Shown piece after piece: positions 9,722 through 19,023 of a stretch of DNA of 32,955 bases; the first letter of the stretch is position 1, and the number at the start of each line of letters is the position of its first letter. Source of the stretch: Chitinophagaceae bacterium UBA3961 (GTDB lineage Bacteria > Bacteroidota > Bacteroidia > Chitinophagales > Chitinophagaceae); contig DGDD01000113.1 in assembly GCA_002385265.1 (NCBI GenBank), forward strand, positions 1-32,955, read 5' to 3'. The notes under the pieces were generated by a model. The model was not told the DNA's origin and searched no databases. It saw only the letters and a program-made list of their open reading frames with translations. The position numbers and the translations under genes are program-made.

Positions 9722-11017
9722 ATGAGAGTTTTAGTAATCATAGCCTTGCTTTCAATGGGTGTTTCAGCAGAAGCTCAAAAGAAAGGAAATCCGTTGACAG
9801 TTCAACAAGCTACTTTAGCGATCTCTAAAGTAATGATGCACGATGTGGTGAATCCTCCTGCCGCGAGTCGCTTTTATTCGTATAGTTTGATGGGTGCCTA
9901 TCATTTGGTAACAGTTAAAAATAAGTCTTATAAACCCCTAGAGCAACTATTAACGAATCGGCCAACACTTTCTGTATTAGCAACCAAACAGAAATACGAC
10001 TACGAAGTTGCTGCTGTTTATTGCATCTTGGAATCAGGCCGTTTGTTATTGCCTTCCGGATTTAGTTTGGAAGAAGACATTGCCGCATATGAACAGGCTT
10101 TGAAGAAATCGGGATTGAACCAAGAAACAGTAAAAACTTCGATAGAAGTAGCGAAAGATTTGGCAAAACAAGTTGTGGTTTGGTCGCGGGGCGACGGCTA
10201 CTTCAAACTAAGTACACTTAGAAGATATACACCTGTAAAAGGCGATCAATACTGGTATCCAACTCCGCCCGCCTATATGGAAGCCGTGGAACCCAATTGG
10301 AGAACCATACGCACCTTGTTCTTAGACTCGGCTCAACAATACAAGCCGGTTCCTCCAACGCCTTTCAGTAAAGACACAACTAGTAAATTCTTTGAAATGG
10401 CGAAAGAAGTATACCAACTCACCAAGCCGATGACTGAAGAACATGCTGCTATTGCTGCTTTTTGGGATTGCAATCCTTTTGCCATTGCAACGTCGGGACA
10501 TATGATGTTGGGATTCAAGAAATTTAGTCCCGGTACCCATTGGATCAATATAACCGGTATTGCATGTAATAAGGTAAAAGCAAATTTCGATAAAACAGTG
10601 TTTGCGCATTTCATGGTAGCTGCTACCTTGCGTGATGCTTTTATTAGCTGTTGGGATGAGAAGTACCGTTCGAATCGTGTTCGTCCTGAAACCTTTATCA
10701 TCAAAAACATTGACCCCAAATGGGAGCCATTATTGCAAACACCTCCATTCCCTGAATATACAAGTGGGCACAGTGTGATCTCCTCTGCTTCAGCGGAAGT
10801 GTTGACTTATATCTTTGGTGATAATTTCTCTTTTACAGATGATTCAGAAATGATGTTTGAATTACCTGCACGCAATTTCAAGTCATTTCGCGCAGCTGCC
10901 CAAGAAGCATCCGTATCTCGCATTTATGGCGGCATCCACTACCGTGATGCGGTAGATGCAGGAGTGGAGCAAGGGAAGAAGATTGGGGAGTATGTGGTGA
11001 GGAGAATTAGTAATTAA
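9722..11017 (+). CDS. Secreted PAP2-superfamily, vanadium-dependent haloperoxidase-like protein
   Basis: A protein of 431 residues. ATG 9722 is chosen because it is followed by a clean signal peptide (MRVLVIIALLSMGVSAEAQ); an upstream in-frame start would overlap the previous gene and hide that signal. Three PAP2/vanadate-phosphate motifs are present: KX6RP (K314...R321 P322), SGH (S348-G349-H350, here TSGH instead of PSGH), and SRX5H (S399 R400 ... H406). H406 would ligate vanadate or attack phosphate; H350 is the acid/base. After H406 the Asp comes two residues later (HYRD) and again at HYRDAVD, not at the classical HX3D spacing. It could be a haloperoxidase or an acid phosphatase; sequence alone does not decide. 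The last codons (RISN-stop) run into an AT-rich repeat. Confidence 0.85.
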   Translation: MRVLVIIALLSMGVSAEAQKKGNPLTVQQATLAISKVMMHDVVNPPAASRFYSYSLMGAYHLVTVKNKSYKPLEQLLTNRPTLSVLATKQKYDYEVAAVYCILESGRLLLPSGFSLEEDIAAYEQALKKSGLNQETVKTSIEVAKDLAKQVVVWSRGDGYFKLSTLRRYTPVKGDQYWYPTPPAYMEAVEPNWRTIRTLFLDSAQQYKPVPPTPFSKDTTSKFFEMAKEVYQLTKPMTEEHAAIAAFWDCNPFAIATSGHMMLGFKKFSPGTHWINITGIACNKVKANFDKTVFAHFMVAATLRDAFISCWDEKYRSNRVRPETFIIKNIDPKWEPLLQTPPFPEYTSGHSVISSASAEVLTYIFGDNFSFTDDSEMMFELPARNFKSFRAAAQEASVSRIYGGIHYRDAVDAGVEQGKKIGEYVVRRISN

Positions 11018-11364
11018 GAAGTAGTAATTAATAATGGAACAGCAGCGAAGCAGGAACGAGGATAAGAGGAGACGAGGAAAGGCAGCGACACTGCCAGCGC
11101 TGCGAAAACGCTGCGTTCGCTGCGCCGCCGCGGTGAAAAGAAAAAACAACTAAATGTTTATCAGCCGGCAGTCAGGCTGATTTGAATTCGGAGGCTAATC
11201 TGTGGGAATCTGTTGTAATTTGTGTGTTCTGTGGTCGAAAAAACTTTATAAGGACAAACGCTTTGCGCTTCTTTTTAAACTTTTTCTCCTTTGCGACTTC
11301 TCTGCGGTCTTCGCGATCGTTGCGGTGAATATATCAGGCAGCACAGCTGCGCAGAAACTGATTC
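11018..11364. repeat. Mosaic intergenic repeat, copy A (between convergent genes)
   Basis: No gene is seen in this 347-bp gap. In order it holds an AT-rich block (AATTAATAATGG), a purine-rich block (GAGGAGACGAGGAAAG), a GC-rich CGCTGCG cluster, a 7-bp hairpin ATCAGCC/GGCTGAT (11160-11166 and 11175-11181), CGGAGGCTAATCTGTG, CTGTGGTCGAAAAAAC, CTTTGCGCTTC and TCTGCGGTCTTCGCG...GCGGTGAAT, ending in CAGCACAGCTGCGCAG. The same modules in the same order occur at 19.02-19.35 kb. No T-rich intrinsic terminator is evident for either converging gene, apart from the weak hairpin. Confidence 0.65.
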
Positions 11365-14211
11365 CTATCTCGAAAACAAAAACCGTATCTCTTCCTCACT
11401 CAAATTCTTCACAAACCCATTCTCTTCTCCAATCAAGTCTTCCGATAGTTTTTGTTTCTTTCCTTGCAACTGTAGAATTTTCTCTTCAATACTATCTTTA
11501 CAAATCATTTTGTACGCAAATACTTTTTTCGTTTGTCCGATACGATGCGTTCGGTCAATAGCTTGTTGTTCCACGGCCGTGTTCCACCAGGGGTCGAATA
11601 AGAATACATATTCGGCGGCTGTTAGGTTCAATCCAGCATTACCGGCCTTCAAACTAATCAATAATATACCGGTGGCATCGTCTTCAGCCTGAAACTGATT
11701 TACGATTTCTTGTCGTTTAGCACCACTCACTGTTCCATCTATGCGATAAAATTTCAATTCAGCCTTTTCGAGTGCGGGTTCTAATAGATCAAGCATGCTG
11801 GTGTACTGAGAGAACACGAGCGATTTACTTTTTCCTTTCAATTGAGTTAGTTCTTCTATCAGCAAGTCTGTTTTGATAGAATCAGAAACCGAATTTTCTT
11901 CGTCTTTTAGAAGGGCAGGAGAGTTGCAGATTTGTCGCAGTTTTGTTAAGCCGGCGAGAATACTCATCTTCGCTTGATTCATACCCTTCGTTTTGATATC
12001 ACTCCAAATATCCGCTTCTACGGAAGATCGGATTTCTTCATAAACAATACGTTGGGCCGATTCCATTTCACACCAAATTACCGATTCGGTTTTATCGGGT
12101 AGATCTTTAGCCACTTGCTCTTTCGTTCTTCTCAAGATGAAGGGTGCAGTGAGTAGTTTTAAGGCTTGTATTTTTTCGGTATCCTGCCAACGGTCGATGG
12201 GATCTGCATATTCACGCTTAAAGAATTCTCTATTACCAAAAAGACCCGGCAATAAAAATTCAAGTTGAGAATACAAATCGAAGGTGTTGTTCAAGATGGG
12301 AGTACCGCTCAACGCAATTCTGAATTTACAAGGAACCTGCATGAGTGCGCGTGTAACCAAAGCCGTTGGGTTTTTAACCTGGTGACTTTCATCCACCACC
12401 ACTGTGTGAAATCCGACGGAAGCCAACTGTTGAGCATCGGTTCTTAAGGTGCCATAGCTGGTAATAAATATCGAAGCTTCCGATTGCTCAAGCGCAGTGG
12501 CCGAGCGATTGGAGCCATAGTATAAGTCAAAGGCAATTTCAGGTGCAAACTTTTTCAGTTCCTGCATCCAGTTGTACATTAGTCCCATGGGGGCAATGAT
12601 CAAATGCTTGCTGCCCGGATTGCGGTGAATGATATGGCACAGTGCTGAAATGGTTTGCAAGGTTTTACCCAAACCCATATCATCGGCCAAGCAAGCGCCG
12701 GCCCCTGCTTCTTCTAATAATAGCATCCAATCCGATCCTTTTTGCTGGTAGGGTCTTAACGTAGCATTCAAGAGTGGATTGATATTGAAAAGCGATTCGT
12801 TACTTGTTTGCCACTGCTTCCACTTTTGCCACCAATCTTGATTGAAGCTCAAACTTAAATTGATACCTTCTTTGTTATCGGGTTGGTGGGCGATACCCAT
12901 CCATCTCGCTATGGTCAATTCATCTTTTTGTACTTTACCGTGTTTGATGATAGGGCCATAATAAGCCAACCATTCAATAGGCAATGCACCAAAACTTCCA
13001 TTGTTTAGGACCACTGCATGTTGACCTGCCCATAGCATTTTTTGCAATGCTGCCAATCCAACCGTTTCTTTTCCAAAACGTATCGACATTTTATAGGTCA
13101 AGCTGCCCGCATCTTCCCGAACCAGATCCATTTGAGTTACGGGTAATTCAGAAGCATAACGGAAATGTTTGAGCAGATCCATTCCCACAATTTCAATTTG
13201 CTGCTCCAGTAAGAAGGTCCAAGTTTTGAGGAACCAACCTTTTTTCTGTGCATCAGCGAAAGAGAGGTAGTACCTGCCATTCATCTGTTTCGCGAAATTA
13301 GGATGTAGTCCTTCAATTAATTCTATGAATGCTTGTTCCAATTCTTTGTTGCGTTTGATTTGAACAGGTTGCCCTCGATCGAGGAATTCCACCGGATCAG
13401 GACTGTCGCGTTCTACTACAAATCCATCGTACAACCATTGTGGAGTAAGTAGTAAGAAAGAATTACTTATTTCTTGCAACATCATACGATTGACCGGCAA
13501 TAGTATTTCCTTCTGGGTAGCTTCAATGCCTGTTTTTCGAATGGTATAGTGTTCTTGAAGTTCTTGGAGTAGTTCGTCTTCCCATGAAACGATGGCTCCT
13601 GCCTTGCTCAATTTTTGCAAGTACAAAGCATCTTTCAGAGTAAGGATATAATAGGTTTTGTCTTTGCAAATAAAAAACTGTTGAATCGAAAAATCGGAAA
13701 GAGGGAAGCTGTTGCCATTGAGTCCAATCAATACATGCAGCGTTGGTCCATCTGCTTTCAATTCCCATTCAAATTGCAGTTCGGGGCGAACATCGCTCAG
13801 GGTGCAAGGTTCAAGGTTTGCAGTTTTAGCATCTTTCCAAATCTGGTGATACCAGTTGAAACTGGAGAAATTCGGTTTTAGTTTCAGGAAGAACTCGTGC
13901 CAGGCTTTGAGGATCTGTTGTTTTTTATAGCTGTCGAAATCTTGTTTGCCGGAGCCGATTTTATAGCTCATTTTGATGGCATCGTTTCGGCGGGTCAGTT
14001 GTTTCGATGTTGCTTGTTTCAGCAGTTTACGAAGTTCATCGGGCAGTTTGGGAAAACTATGATCAATAATGGGTTCAGAAAGATGATCTTTTTCAAAACT
14101 GGGAATGTTTCCTTTTTTTGAGATGAACAGCAGCTCAAAAATGGTCTGATCTTCTGACAATTTATTGGGGTGAAAAACAAGTGCCGTTTTCTTCTGAATC
14201 GCTTCGCTCAT
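11365..14211 (-). CDS. SNF2-family DEAD/DEAH-box helicase (Swi2/Snf2 ATPase)
   Basis: A protein of 948 residues from the ATG at 14211; an in-frame TTG nine codons upstream is less likely. The N-terminal ~480 residues are poorly conserved; no Cys-rich SWIM zinc finger is evident there. The C-terminal half is a complete SNF2 motor: motif I LADDMGLGKT (~residue 510), motif II VVVDESHQ (~605), LSGTPI (motif III), LVFSQYT (motif IV) and the FDPWWN...QAIDRTHRIGQ motifs V/VI (~880-890). Such bacterial ATPases translocate on double-stranded DNA or remodel nucleoprotein, for example by displacing RNA polymerase (RapA-like). It is a single gene on the minus strand, convergent with the haloperoxidase-like gene and divergent from the rhamnosidase gene. 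There are no restriction or methylase genes next to it, so a defence role is not supported here. Confidence 0.93.
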   Translation of the reverse strand: MSEAIQKKTALVFHPNKLSEDQTIFELLFISKKGNIPSFEKDHLSEPIIDHSFPKLPDELRKLLKQATSKQLTRRNDAIKMSYKIGSGKQDFDSYKKQQILKAWHEFFLKLKPNFSSFNWYHQIWKDAKTANLEPCTLSDVRPELQFEWELKADGPTLHVLIGLNGNSFPLSDFSIQQFFICKDKTYYILTLKDALYLQKLSKAGAIVSWEDELLQELQEHYTIRKTGIEATQKEILLPVNRMMLQEISNSFLLLTPQWLYDGFVVERDSPDPVEFLDRGQPVQIKRNKELEQAFIELIEGLHPNFAKQMNGRYYLSFADAQKKGWFLKTWTFLLEQQIEIVGMDLLKHFRYASELPVTQMDLVREDAGSLTYKMSIRFGKETVGLAALQKMLWAGQHAVVLNNGSFGALPIEWLAYYGPIIKHGKVQKDELTIARWMGIAHQPDNKEGINLSLSFNQDWWQKWKQWQTSNESLFNINPLLNATLRPYQQKGSDWMLLLEEAGAGACLADDMGLGKTLQTISALCHIIHRNPGSKHLIIAPMGLMYNWMQELKKFAPEIAFDLYYGSNRSATALEQSEASIFITSYGTLRTDAQQLASVGFHTVVVDESHQVKNPTALVTRALMQVPCKFRIALSGTPILNNTFDLYSQLEFLLPGLFGNREFFKREYADPIDRWQDTEKIQALKLLTAPFILRRTKEQVAKDLPDKTESVIWCEMESAQRIVYEEIRSSVEADIWSDIKTKGMNQAKMSILAGLTKLRQICNSPALLKDEENSVSDSIKTDLLIEELTQLKGKSKSLVFSQYTSMLDLLEPALEKAELKFYRIDGTVSGAKRQEIVNQFQAEDDATGILLISLKAGNAGLNLTAAEYVFLFDPWWNTAVEQQAIDRTHRIGQTKKVFAYKMICKDSIEEKILQLQGKKQKLSEDLIGEENGFVKNLSEEEIRFLFSR

Positions 14212-14788
14212 AGGCGGGCAAAGATAAGCGAAAAGCAATTTAACAGGAAAGGTAATAGAGATCGTTGAACTTGTAATTCCGATCCTTTCTGCTATTATGC
14301 TAAGTGCTTATGTTTTTGGTTTAGGATAGTTGCTTGGGAGTTCACCGCAGAGAGAGCGCTGAGTCCTTCGGCAGATCCTTCGGTTCGCTCAGGAACTGCG
14401 CAAAGAAGTCGCAAAGTACTTTTTGCTATTTTTTGACCGTATGCAGCCTTGTATATTAACGCTTGAGTCAAGTAAGCGCAATCTAGCGGTTAATCTGTGA
14501 TAATTTGTATTAAAAATCTGTGCTTTCTGTGGTCAAAAAAGAACTTTAGAGGACAATCCCTTTGCGCTACTTTTTTAACTTCTTCCCCTTTGTGAATTTC
14601 AAGCAGCGCAGCTGCACAAAACTTAAAAACAAAAAACTCAATAACTCAAAACTTGATCTATTGGGAATTTACACTAAATAGAAGCTTTGTCAATCAATCA
14701 AAGCTCCCTCCCCCCGACAGCCCATGACAGCCTTCCCCCTTTTTTCCGTAACTTCCCTTTCTCGATTTTTATTCAAAAAGTTTGTCAT
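14212..14788. repeat. Mosaic intergenic repeat, copy B, between divergent genes
   Basis: This 577-bp gap has no convincing gene. The left part (14340-14420) is in reverse orientation: TTCACCGCAGAGAGAGCGC and GCGCAAAGAAGTCGCAAAG mirror the CTTTGCG/CTCTGCGGTGAA modules of other copies. Within it, CTGAG...CTCAG encloses two CCTTCGG words (14358-14394). The right part (14490-14640) is forward: AATCTGTGATAATTTG, CTGTGGTCAAAAAAG, CCCTTTGCGCTAC and CAGCGCAGCTGCACAAAAC. Promoters for both flanking genes must be in or next to it. Confidence 0.6.
14683..14705. promoter_or_regulatory. Short inverted repeat upstream of rhamnosidase gene
   Basis: AGCTTTG (14683-14689) and CAAAGCT (14699-14705) form a perfect 7-bp inverted repeat with a 9-base spacer, about 85 bp before the GH78 start codon. 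It could be an operator for a sugar-responsive regulator or a 5'-UTR hairpin. Nothing else supports a function. Confidence 0.25.
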
Positions 14789-17476
14789 ATGAAACGTCTC
14801 TCTCTTTTCACTCTGTTTCTTTCTTTTGCCTTTGCCTCCTTCGCGCAGCTTTCAGCGGTTAATTTAAAAATTGAAAACCTTACCAATCCACTCGGCATTG
14901 ATGTTCAAAAGCCCCAATTGAGTTGGCAGCTGAGTTCTAAACAGAACAATAGTGCCCAATCGGCCTATGAAATCAAAGTGATGAATGGAAAAGAAACCGT
15001 TTGGACAACGGGAAAAGTAAATTCCGATCAGTCCATTCTTATTCCTTATAATGGTACAGCACTGCAATCTGCAGCTTCCTATACTTGGCAAGTACGCGTA
15101 TGGGATCAATCCGGTAAACCGGGCGCGTTCTCTAAGCCGGCCAGCTTTCAAATGGCCTTGCTCTCCTCATCCGATTGGAAAGCCTCTTGGATCGAAGCAC
15201 CCTTTCTCGATTCCACTAAAAGAGCGCCTCAATATTTTAGAAAGAACTTCTCACTCAATAAACCGGTAAAAAAGGCAACCGCCTTCATCACCGCTCACGG
15301 TATCTATGAAGCCTTTATCAATGGTAAAAGAGTAGGAGATGCTTACCTAACTCCGGGTTGGACTTCCTACAACAAACGCCTTCAATACCAACAATACGAC
15401 GTTACTTCATTGCTTCAAACCGGTGGCAATGCTATTGGCGCCATGATTGGCAACGGTTGGTATCGCTCTTATTTAGCTTGGGAAAACAATAGAGATATTT
15501 ATGGTAAGAAAGTAGGATTGATCTGTCAAATACAAGTAGAATATGCAGATGGAAGTGTAGATTATATTCTTTCGGATAACTCTTGGAAATTATCGTCCGG
15601 AGCGGTTATCATGGGTGAAATTTATCACGGTGAAACCATCGACGCTCGATTGGAACAAACCGGCTGGGCCACTGCTTCTTTCAATGATCAGTCTTGGACC
15701 CCAGTTACTACAGCTTCTTACAAAGACCCCTTAATTGCAACCTATAATGAGCCCATCAGAAAGCACGAGCAATTTCAACCCATCAAGTCTTTCACTACTC
15801 CGAAAGGAGAACGGGTAATGGATTTTGGTCAGAACCTGGTAGGCTGGGTGCGCATTGTTGTAAAAGGAAAAGCCGGCGACACCGTTCGCATCAAACACGC
15901 CGAAGTATTGGACAAAGAGGGAAATTTTTATACGGAAAATTTAAGAGCTGCGAAAGCAACAGCTACCTATATCCTAAAAGGTGATGGAGAAGAGATTTTT
16001 GAACCACATTTCACCTTCTTTGGTTTCCGTTACATTCAAGTAGAAGGTCCGATGCCTACAACTACAACTGCAATTGCTTTGTATTCCGATATGGCACGCA
16101 CCGGTACTTTCAGTACAAGCAATAAATTACTCAATCAACTTCAACACAATATTCAATGGGGACAAAGAGGGAACTTCCTCGATGTACCCACCGATTGTCC
16201 ACAACGCGATGAACGCTTAGGTTGGACCGGCGATGCGCAGGCCTTCTCTCGCACTGCTATGTTCAATTTCGACGTGAAGAATTTCTTCTCAAAATGGCTG
16301 AAAGATGTAGCTGCTGATCAACTTCCCAATGGTTCCGTACCTTTTGTTGTTCCCAATGTATTAGGACCTGGCGCCAGCGGAAGTACCGGTTGGGCTGATG
16401 TAGCTACCATCATTCCTTGGAATCAATACCTCGCTTTCGGCGATGTGCGTATTCTCGAAGATCAATATGCCAGCATGAAAGCTTGGGTGAGTTTTATGGA
16501 GAAGAACAGCAAGAACGATTTGTGGAATGTTGGTTTCCATTTTGGCGATTGGTTGTTTTATCGTCCCTTCGACGATAACGATGGCTCCTCTGCAGTTACC
16601 GATAAATACCTGATCGCACAGTGTTTCTATGCTCATTCAACACAATTGATGATCAATGCAGCAAAAGTTTTAGGAAAAGCTGATGATCTGAATTATTATA
16701 CCAATTTGCTTGGAAGAATCAAGACCGCCTTCATGAAGGAGTATGTAACTCCAAATGGACGATTAGTGTCTTCTACTCAAACAGCCTATGTATTGGCATT
16801 GAATTTCGATATGTTGCCTGAATCAATGCGTGCCGAAGCAGCGGATCGCTTGGAAGAGAATGTGAAAAGATATGGCGATCATTTGACCACAGGGTTTTTA
16901 GGAACACCCTATTTGTGTCATGTGCTCAGTCGTTTCGGTAAAACTGAAACAGCCTTTAAACTGTTATTACAGGAATCTTATCCATCTTGGTTGTATCCGG
17001 TGAAAATGGGAGCTACTACCATTTGGGAACGTTGGAATGGTATACGTACCGATGGAACCTTTGAACCTGCCTCCATGAACTCTTTCAATCACTATGCTTA
17101 CGGTGCCATTGGAGATTGGATGTATCGCGTGGTAGCAGGATTAGACACTGATCCCAATGCGCCCGGTTATAAAAAAATTGTCATTAAACCGTTGATCGGC
17201 GGAGGATTAAATCAAGTAGCGGCCAGCTTGGAAACGCCTTATGGAAAAGCTTCCAGCGAATGGACGGTAAGTGGCAAACAAGTTACTTTAAATGTTTCCA
17301 TTCCCGTGAACACAACGGCAACTGTTTATATTCCCGCATCAGCTGTTTCAGACGTACTACAAAACGGAGCGGCTTTAAAGGAATTGAGTGGACTTTCAAT
17401 TTTGGGTATGGAAGGAAAATATTTGAAAGTTTCCATAGGATCAGGTAACTATGTATTCAATTCAATTTTGCCATAA
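14789..17476 (+). CDS. Secreted GH78 alpha-L-rhamnosidase
   Basis: A protein of 895 residues; ATG 14789 is chosen because MKRLSLFTLFLSFAFASFAQ is a clean signal peptide, whereas the in-frame extension upstream is not. Domain order follows GH78: an N-terminal fibronectin-like beta-sandwich (~25-145), the rhamnosidase N domain (~160-340, with ATAFITAHGIYEAFINGKRVG split over two strands), a concanavalin-like domain (~345-445, MDFGQNLVGWV), the (alpha/alpha)6 catalytic barrel (~450-800) and a C-terminal beta-sandwich (~805-895). Catalytic signature DCPQRDERLGWTGD gives E475 and D482, and TTIWERWNG gives E747; these match the acid residues known in GH78 enzymes. It would release terminal L-rhamnose from glycosides or rhamnogalacturonan. 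Its stop overlaps the esterase start by one base, so the two are translationally coupled. Confidence 0.95.
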   Translation: MKRLSLFTLFLSFAFASFAQLSAVNLKIENLTNPLGIDVQKPQLSWQLSSKQNNSAQSAYEIKVMNGKETVWTTGKVNSDQSILIPYNGTALQSAASYTWQVRVWDQSGKPGAFSKPASFQMALLSSSDWKASWIEAPFLDSTKRAPQYFRKNFSLNKPVKKATAFITAHGIYEAFINGKRVGDAYLTPGWTSYNKRLQYQQYDVTSLLQTGGNAIGAMIGNGWYRSYLAWENNRDIYGKKVGLICQIQVEYADGSVDYILSDNSWKLSSGAVIMGEIYHGETIDARLEQTGWATASFNDQSWTPVTTASYKDPLIATYNEPIRKHEQFQPIKSFTTPKGERVMDFGQNLVGWVRIVVKGKAGDTVRIKHAEVLDKEGNFYTENLRAAKATATYILKGDGEEIFEPHFTFFGFRYIQVEGPMPTTTTAIALYSDMARTGTFSTSNKLLNQLQHNIQWGQRGNFLDVPTDCPQRDERLGWTGDAQAFSRTAMFNFDVKNFFSKWLKDVAADQLPNGSVPFVVPNVLGPGASGSTGWADVATIIPWNQYLAFGDVRILEDQYASMKAWVSFMEKNSKNDLWNVGFHFGDWLFYRPFDDNDGSSAVTDKYLIAQCFYAHSTQLMINAAKVLGKADDLNYYTNLLGRIKTAFMKEYVTPNGRLVSSTQTAYVLALNFDMLPESMRAEAADRLEENVKRYGDHLTTGFLGTPYLCHVLSRFGKTETAFKLLLQESYPSWLYPVKMGATTIWERWNGIRTDGTFEPASMNSFNHYAYGAIGDWMYRVVAGLDTDPNAPGYKKIVIKPLIGGGLNQVAASLETPYGKASSEWTVSGKQVTLNVSIPVNTTATVYIPASAVSDVLQNGAALKELSGLSILGMEGKYLKVSIGSGNYVFNSILP

Positions 17477-19023
17477 TGAACACAAATCATTCATTTTTCA
17501 AAATACAATCAAATAATAAAAGCGCAGTACTGATTACTGCGTTTTTGATGTTTTTAGGTCTGACCGTTGTTGCGCAACCCGTAAAAGTAACCGGGGGAAT
17601 GGTGCAAGGGGTAAAGCAAAACGGAATAACAGTGTACAAAGGGATTCCATTTGCAGCACCTCCTGTAGGGGAACTGCGCTGGAAAGCCCCTCAGCCCGTG
17701 AAACCTTGGAAAGGTGTGCTCAAAGCAACTAAGTTTTCTGCGAGTCCTTATCAATCGAAGCCTATTCCCTTTGCCTGCTGGACTGAAGAATTCATTGCAC
17801 CACCCGAACCCTTAAGCGAAGATTGTTTGTATTTGAATATTTGGACCGGTGCGAAATCACCCAAAGAAAAAAGACCGGTATTGGTTTGGATCTACGGCGG
17901 CGGTTTTGTATCAGGTTCTGCAGCTTGTTCTGTGTACGATGGGATGGAAATGGCGAAAAGAGGAATTGTAGTAGTGAGCATCAATTATAGAGTTGGCATT
18001 TTTGGATTCATGGCGCATCCTGAATTGAGCAAAGAATCACCGAATGGTGTTTCCGGAAATTACGGCATCATGGATCAAATTGCTGCCTTGAAATGGGTGC
18101 GTGCGAATATTGCAAAGTTTGGTGGCGATATCAATAACGTAGCCATTGCAGGCCAATCTGCAGGCTCTATGAGTGTAAGTGCTTTGGTAGCTTCTCCCTT
18201 AACAAAAACATTGTTCCAAAAAGCCATCGCGCAAAGTGGTGGATTGTTGGGAAGTCGCTTTATTGCCGATTTAAAGACAGCCGAAAAAGAAGGCACTCAA
18301 ATTCAAGAAAAAGCAAAATTAACTTCTATAGCCGATTTGCGAAAATTGAGTTCAGACGAAGTATTGAAATTAACCGGACGATTCTCGCCCAACTTAGATG
18401 GTTATGTACTTCCGAAAAACATTAAAGAAGCTTTCGAAAAGCACGAACATCAAGATGTGCCGGTGCTAACAGGATGGGTTACCGGAGATGGTGCTTTGTT
18501 TGGTAATCAATTGGTGAAAGCAGATGCTTTTAAAAAGAATGTAGAAGCGCAATTTGGAGACAAGGCTGCGGAGTTTTTGCAACTCTTCCCTGCTGAAACG
18601 GATTCTCAAGCTACTGCCTCTCAGCAAAAATGGAACTTAATGGGATTTGCAGGAGCTCCTTCCATCAATTGGGCCAAATACAACCGCGCCCCTGTCTATG
18701 TTTATGAATACACCCATGTGCCCGCACCTTTAGAAAATTTCCCCGACTACGGAGCTTTCCACACCTCAGAAGTGCCTTTCGCCTTTCACAACCTTCATCT
18801 TTGGAAACGTAAATGGAGAGAGGTAGACTATAAAGTGCAGGAAGTGGTGAATCAAAGCTGGGTTAATTTCCTTAAAAGCTATAATCCTAATGGCTTAATG
18901 GTAAGCGGTTGGTATCCTTACAACGACAAAACTTCCATCGTATACATTCTCAACGAAAATCCGCATCCGGAAAATGGGTTGTATAAGAAGGAAGTGGAAA
19001 TGGTGAGTGGAATTAATAATTAA
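17476..19023 (+). CDS. Secreted type-B carboxylesterase
   Basis: A protein of 515 residues of the alpha/beta-hydrolase carboxylesterase type B family. The start codon shares an A with the stop codon of the rhamnosidase (TAATG). A long signal peptide with basic n-region ends near residue 33 (FLGLTVVAQ). Family marks include YKGIPFAAPPVGELRW, SEDCLYLNIW, the oxyanion loop VWIYGGGFVSG, and the nucleophile elbow GQSAG (Ser228). The catalytic His is in GAFHTSEVPFAF. The acid position, usually Glu in an EG motif, appears to be Asp here (TGDGALFG). It probably removes acyl groups (acetyl, feruloyl or similar) from the rhamnosidase's glycoside substrates. The final codons GINN-stop lie in an AT-rich repeat. 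Confidence 0.92.
   Translation: MNTNHSFFKIQSNNKSAVLITAFLMFLGLTVVAQPVKVTGGMVQGVKQNGITVYKGIPFAAPPVGELRWKAPQPVKPWKGVLKATKFSASPYQSKPIPFACWTEEFIAPPEPLSEDCLYLNIWTGAKSPKEKRPVLVWIYGGGFVSGSAACSVYDGMEMAKRGIVVVSINYRVGIFGFMAHPELSKESPNGVSGNYGIMDQIAALKWVRANIAKFGGDINNVAIAGQSAGSMSVSALVASPLTKTLFQKAIAQSGGLLGSRFIADLKTAEKEGTQIQEKAKLTSIADLRKLSSDEVLKLTGRFSPNLDGYVLPKNIKEAFEKHEHQDVPVLTGWVTGDGALFGNQLVKADAFKKNVEAQFGDKAAEFLQLFPAETDSQATASQQKWNLMGFAGAPSINWAKYNRAPVYVYEYTHVPAPLENFPDYGAFHTSEVPFAFHNLHLWKRKWREVDYKVQEVVNQSWVNFLKSYNPNGLMVSGWYPYNDKTSIVYILNENPHPENGLYKKEVEMVSGINN

Noticed and set aside
11202..11692. Small + strand open frames across the SNF2 gene 3' end and repeat copy A
   Set aside because: They overlap low-complexity repeat and the antisense of a well-supported helicase gene; composition is not protein-like.
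11365..14211. Defence-system helicase
   Set aside because: Although SNF2 proteins occur in defence islands, no nuclease, methylase or other defence gene is adjacent; it is a single gene between unrelated enzymes.
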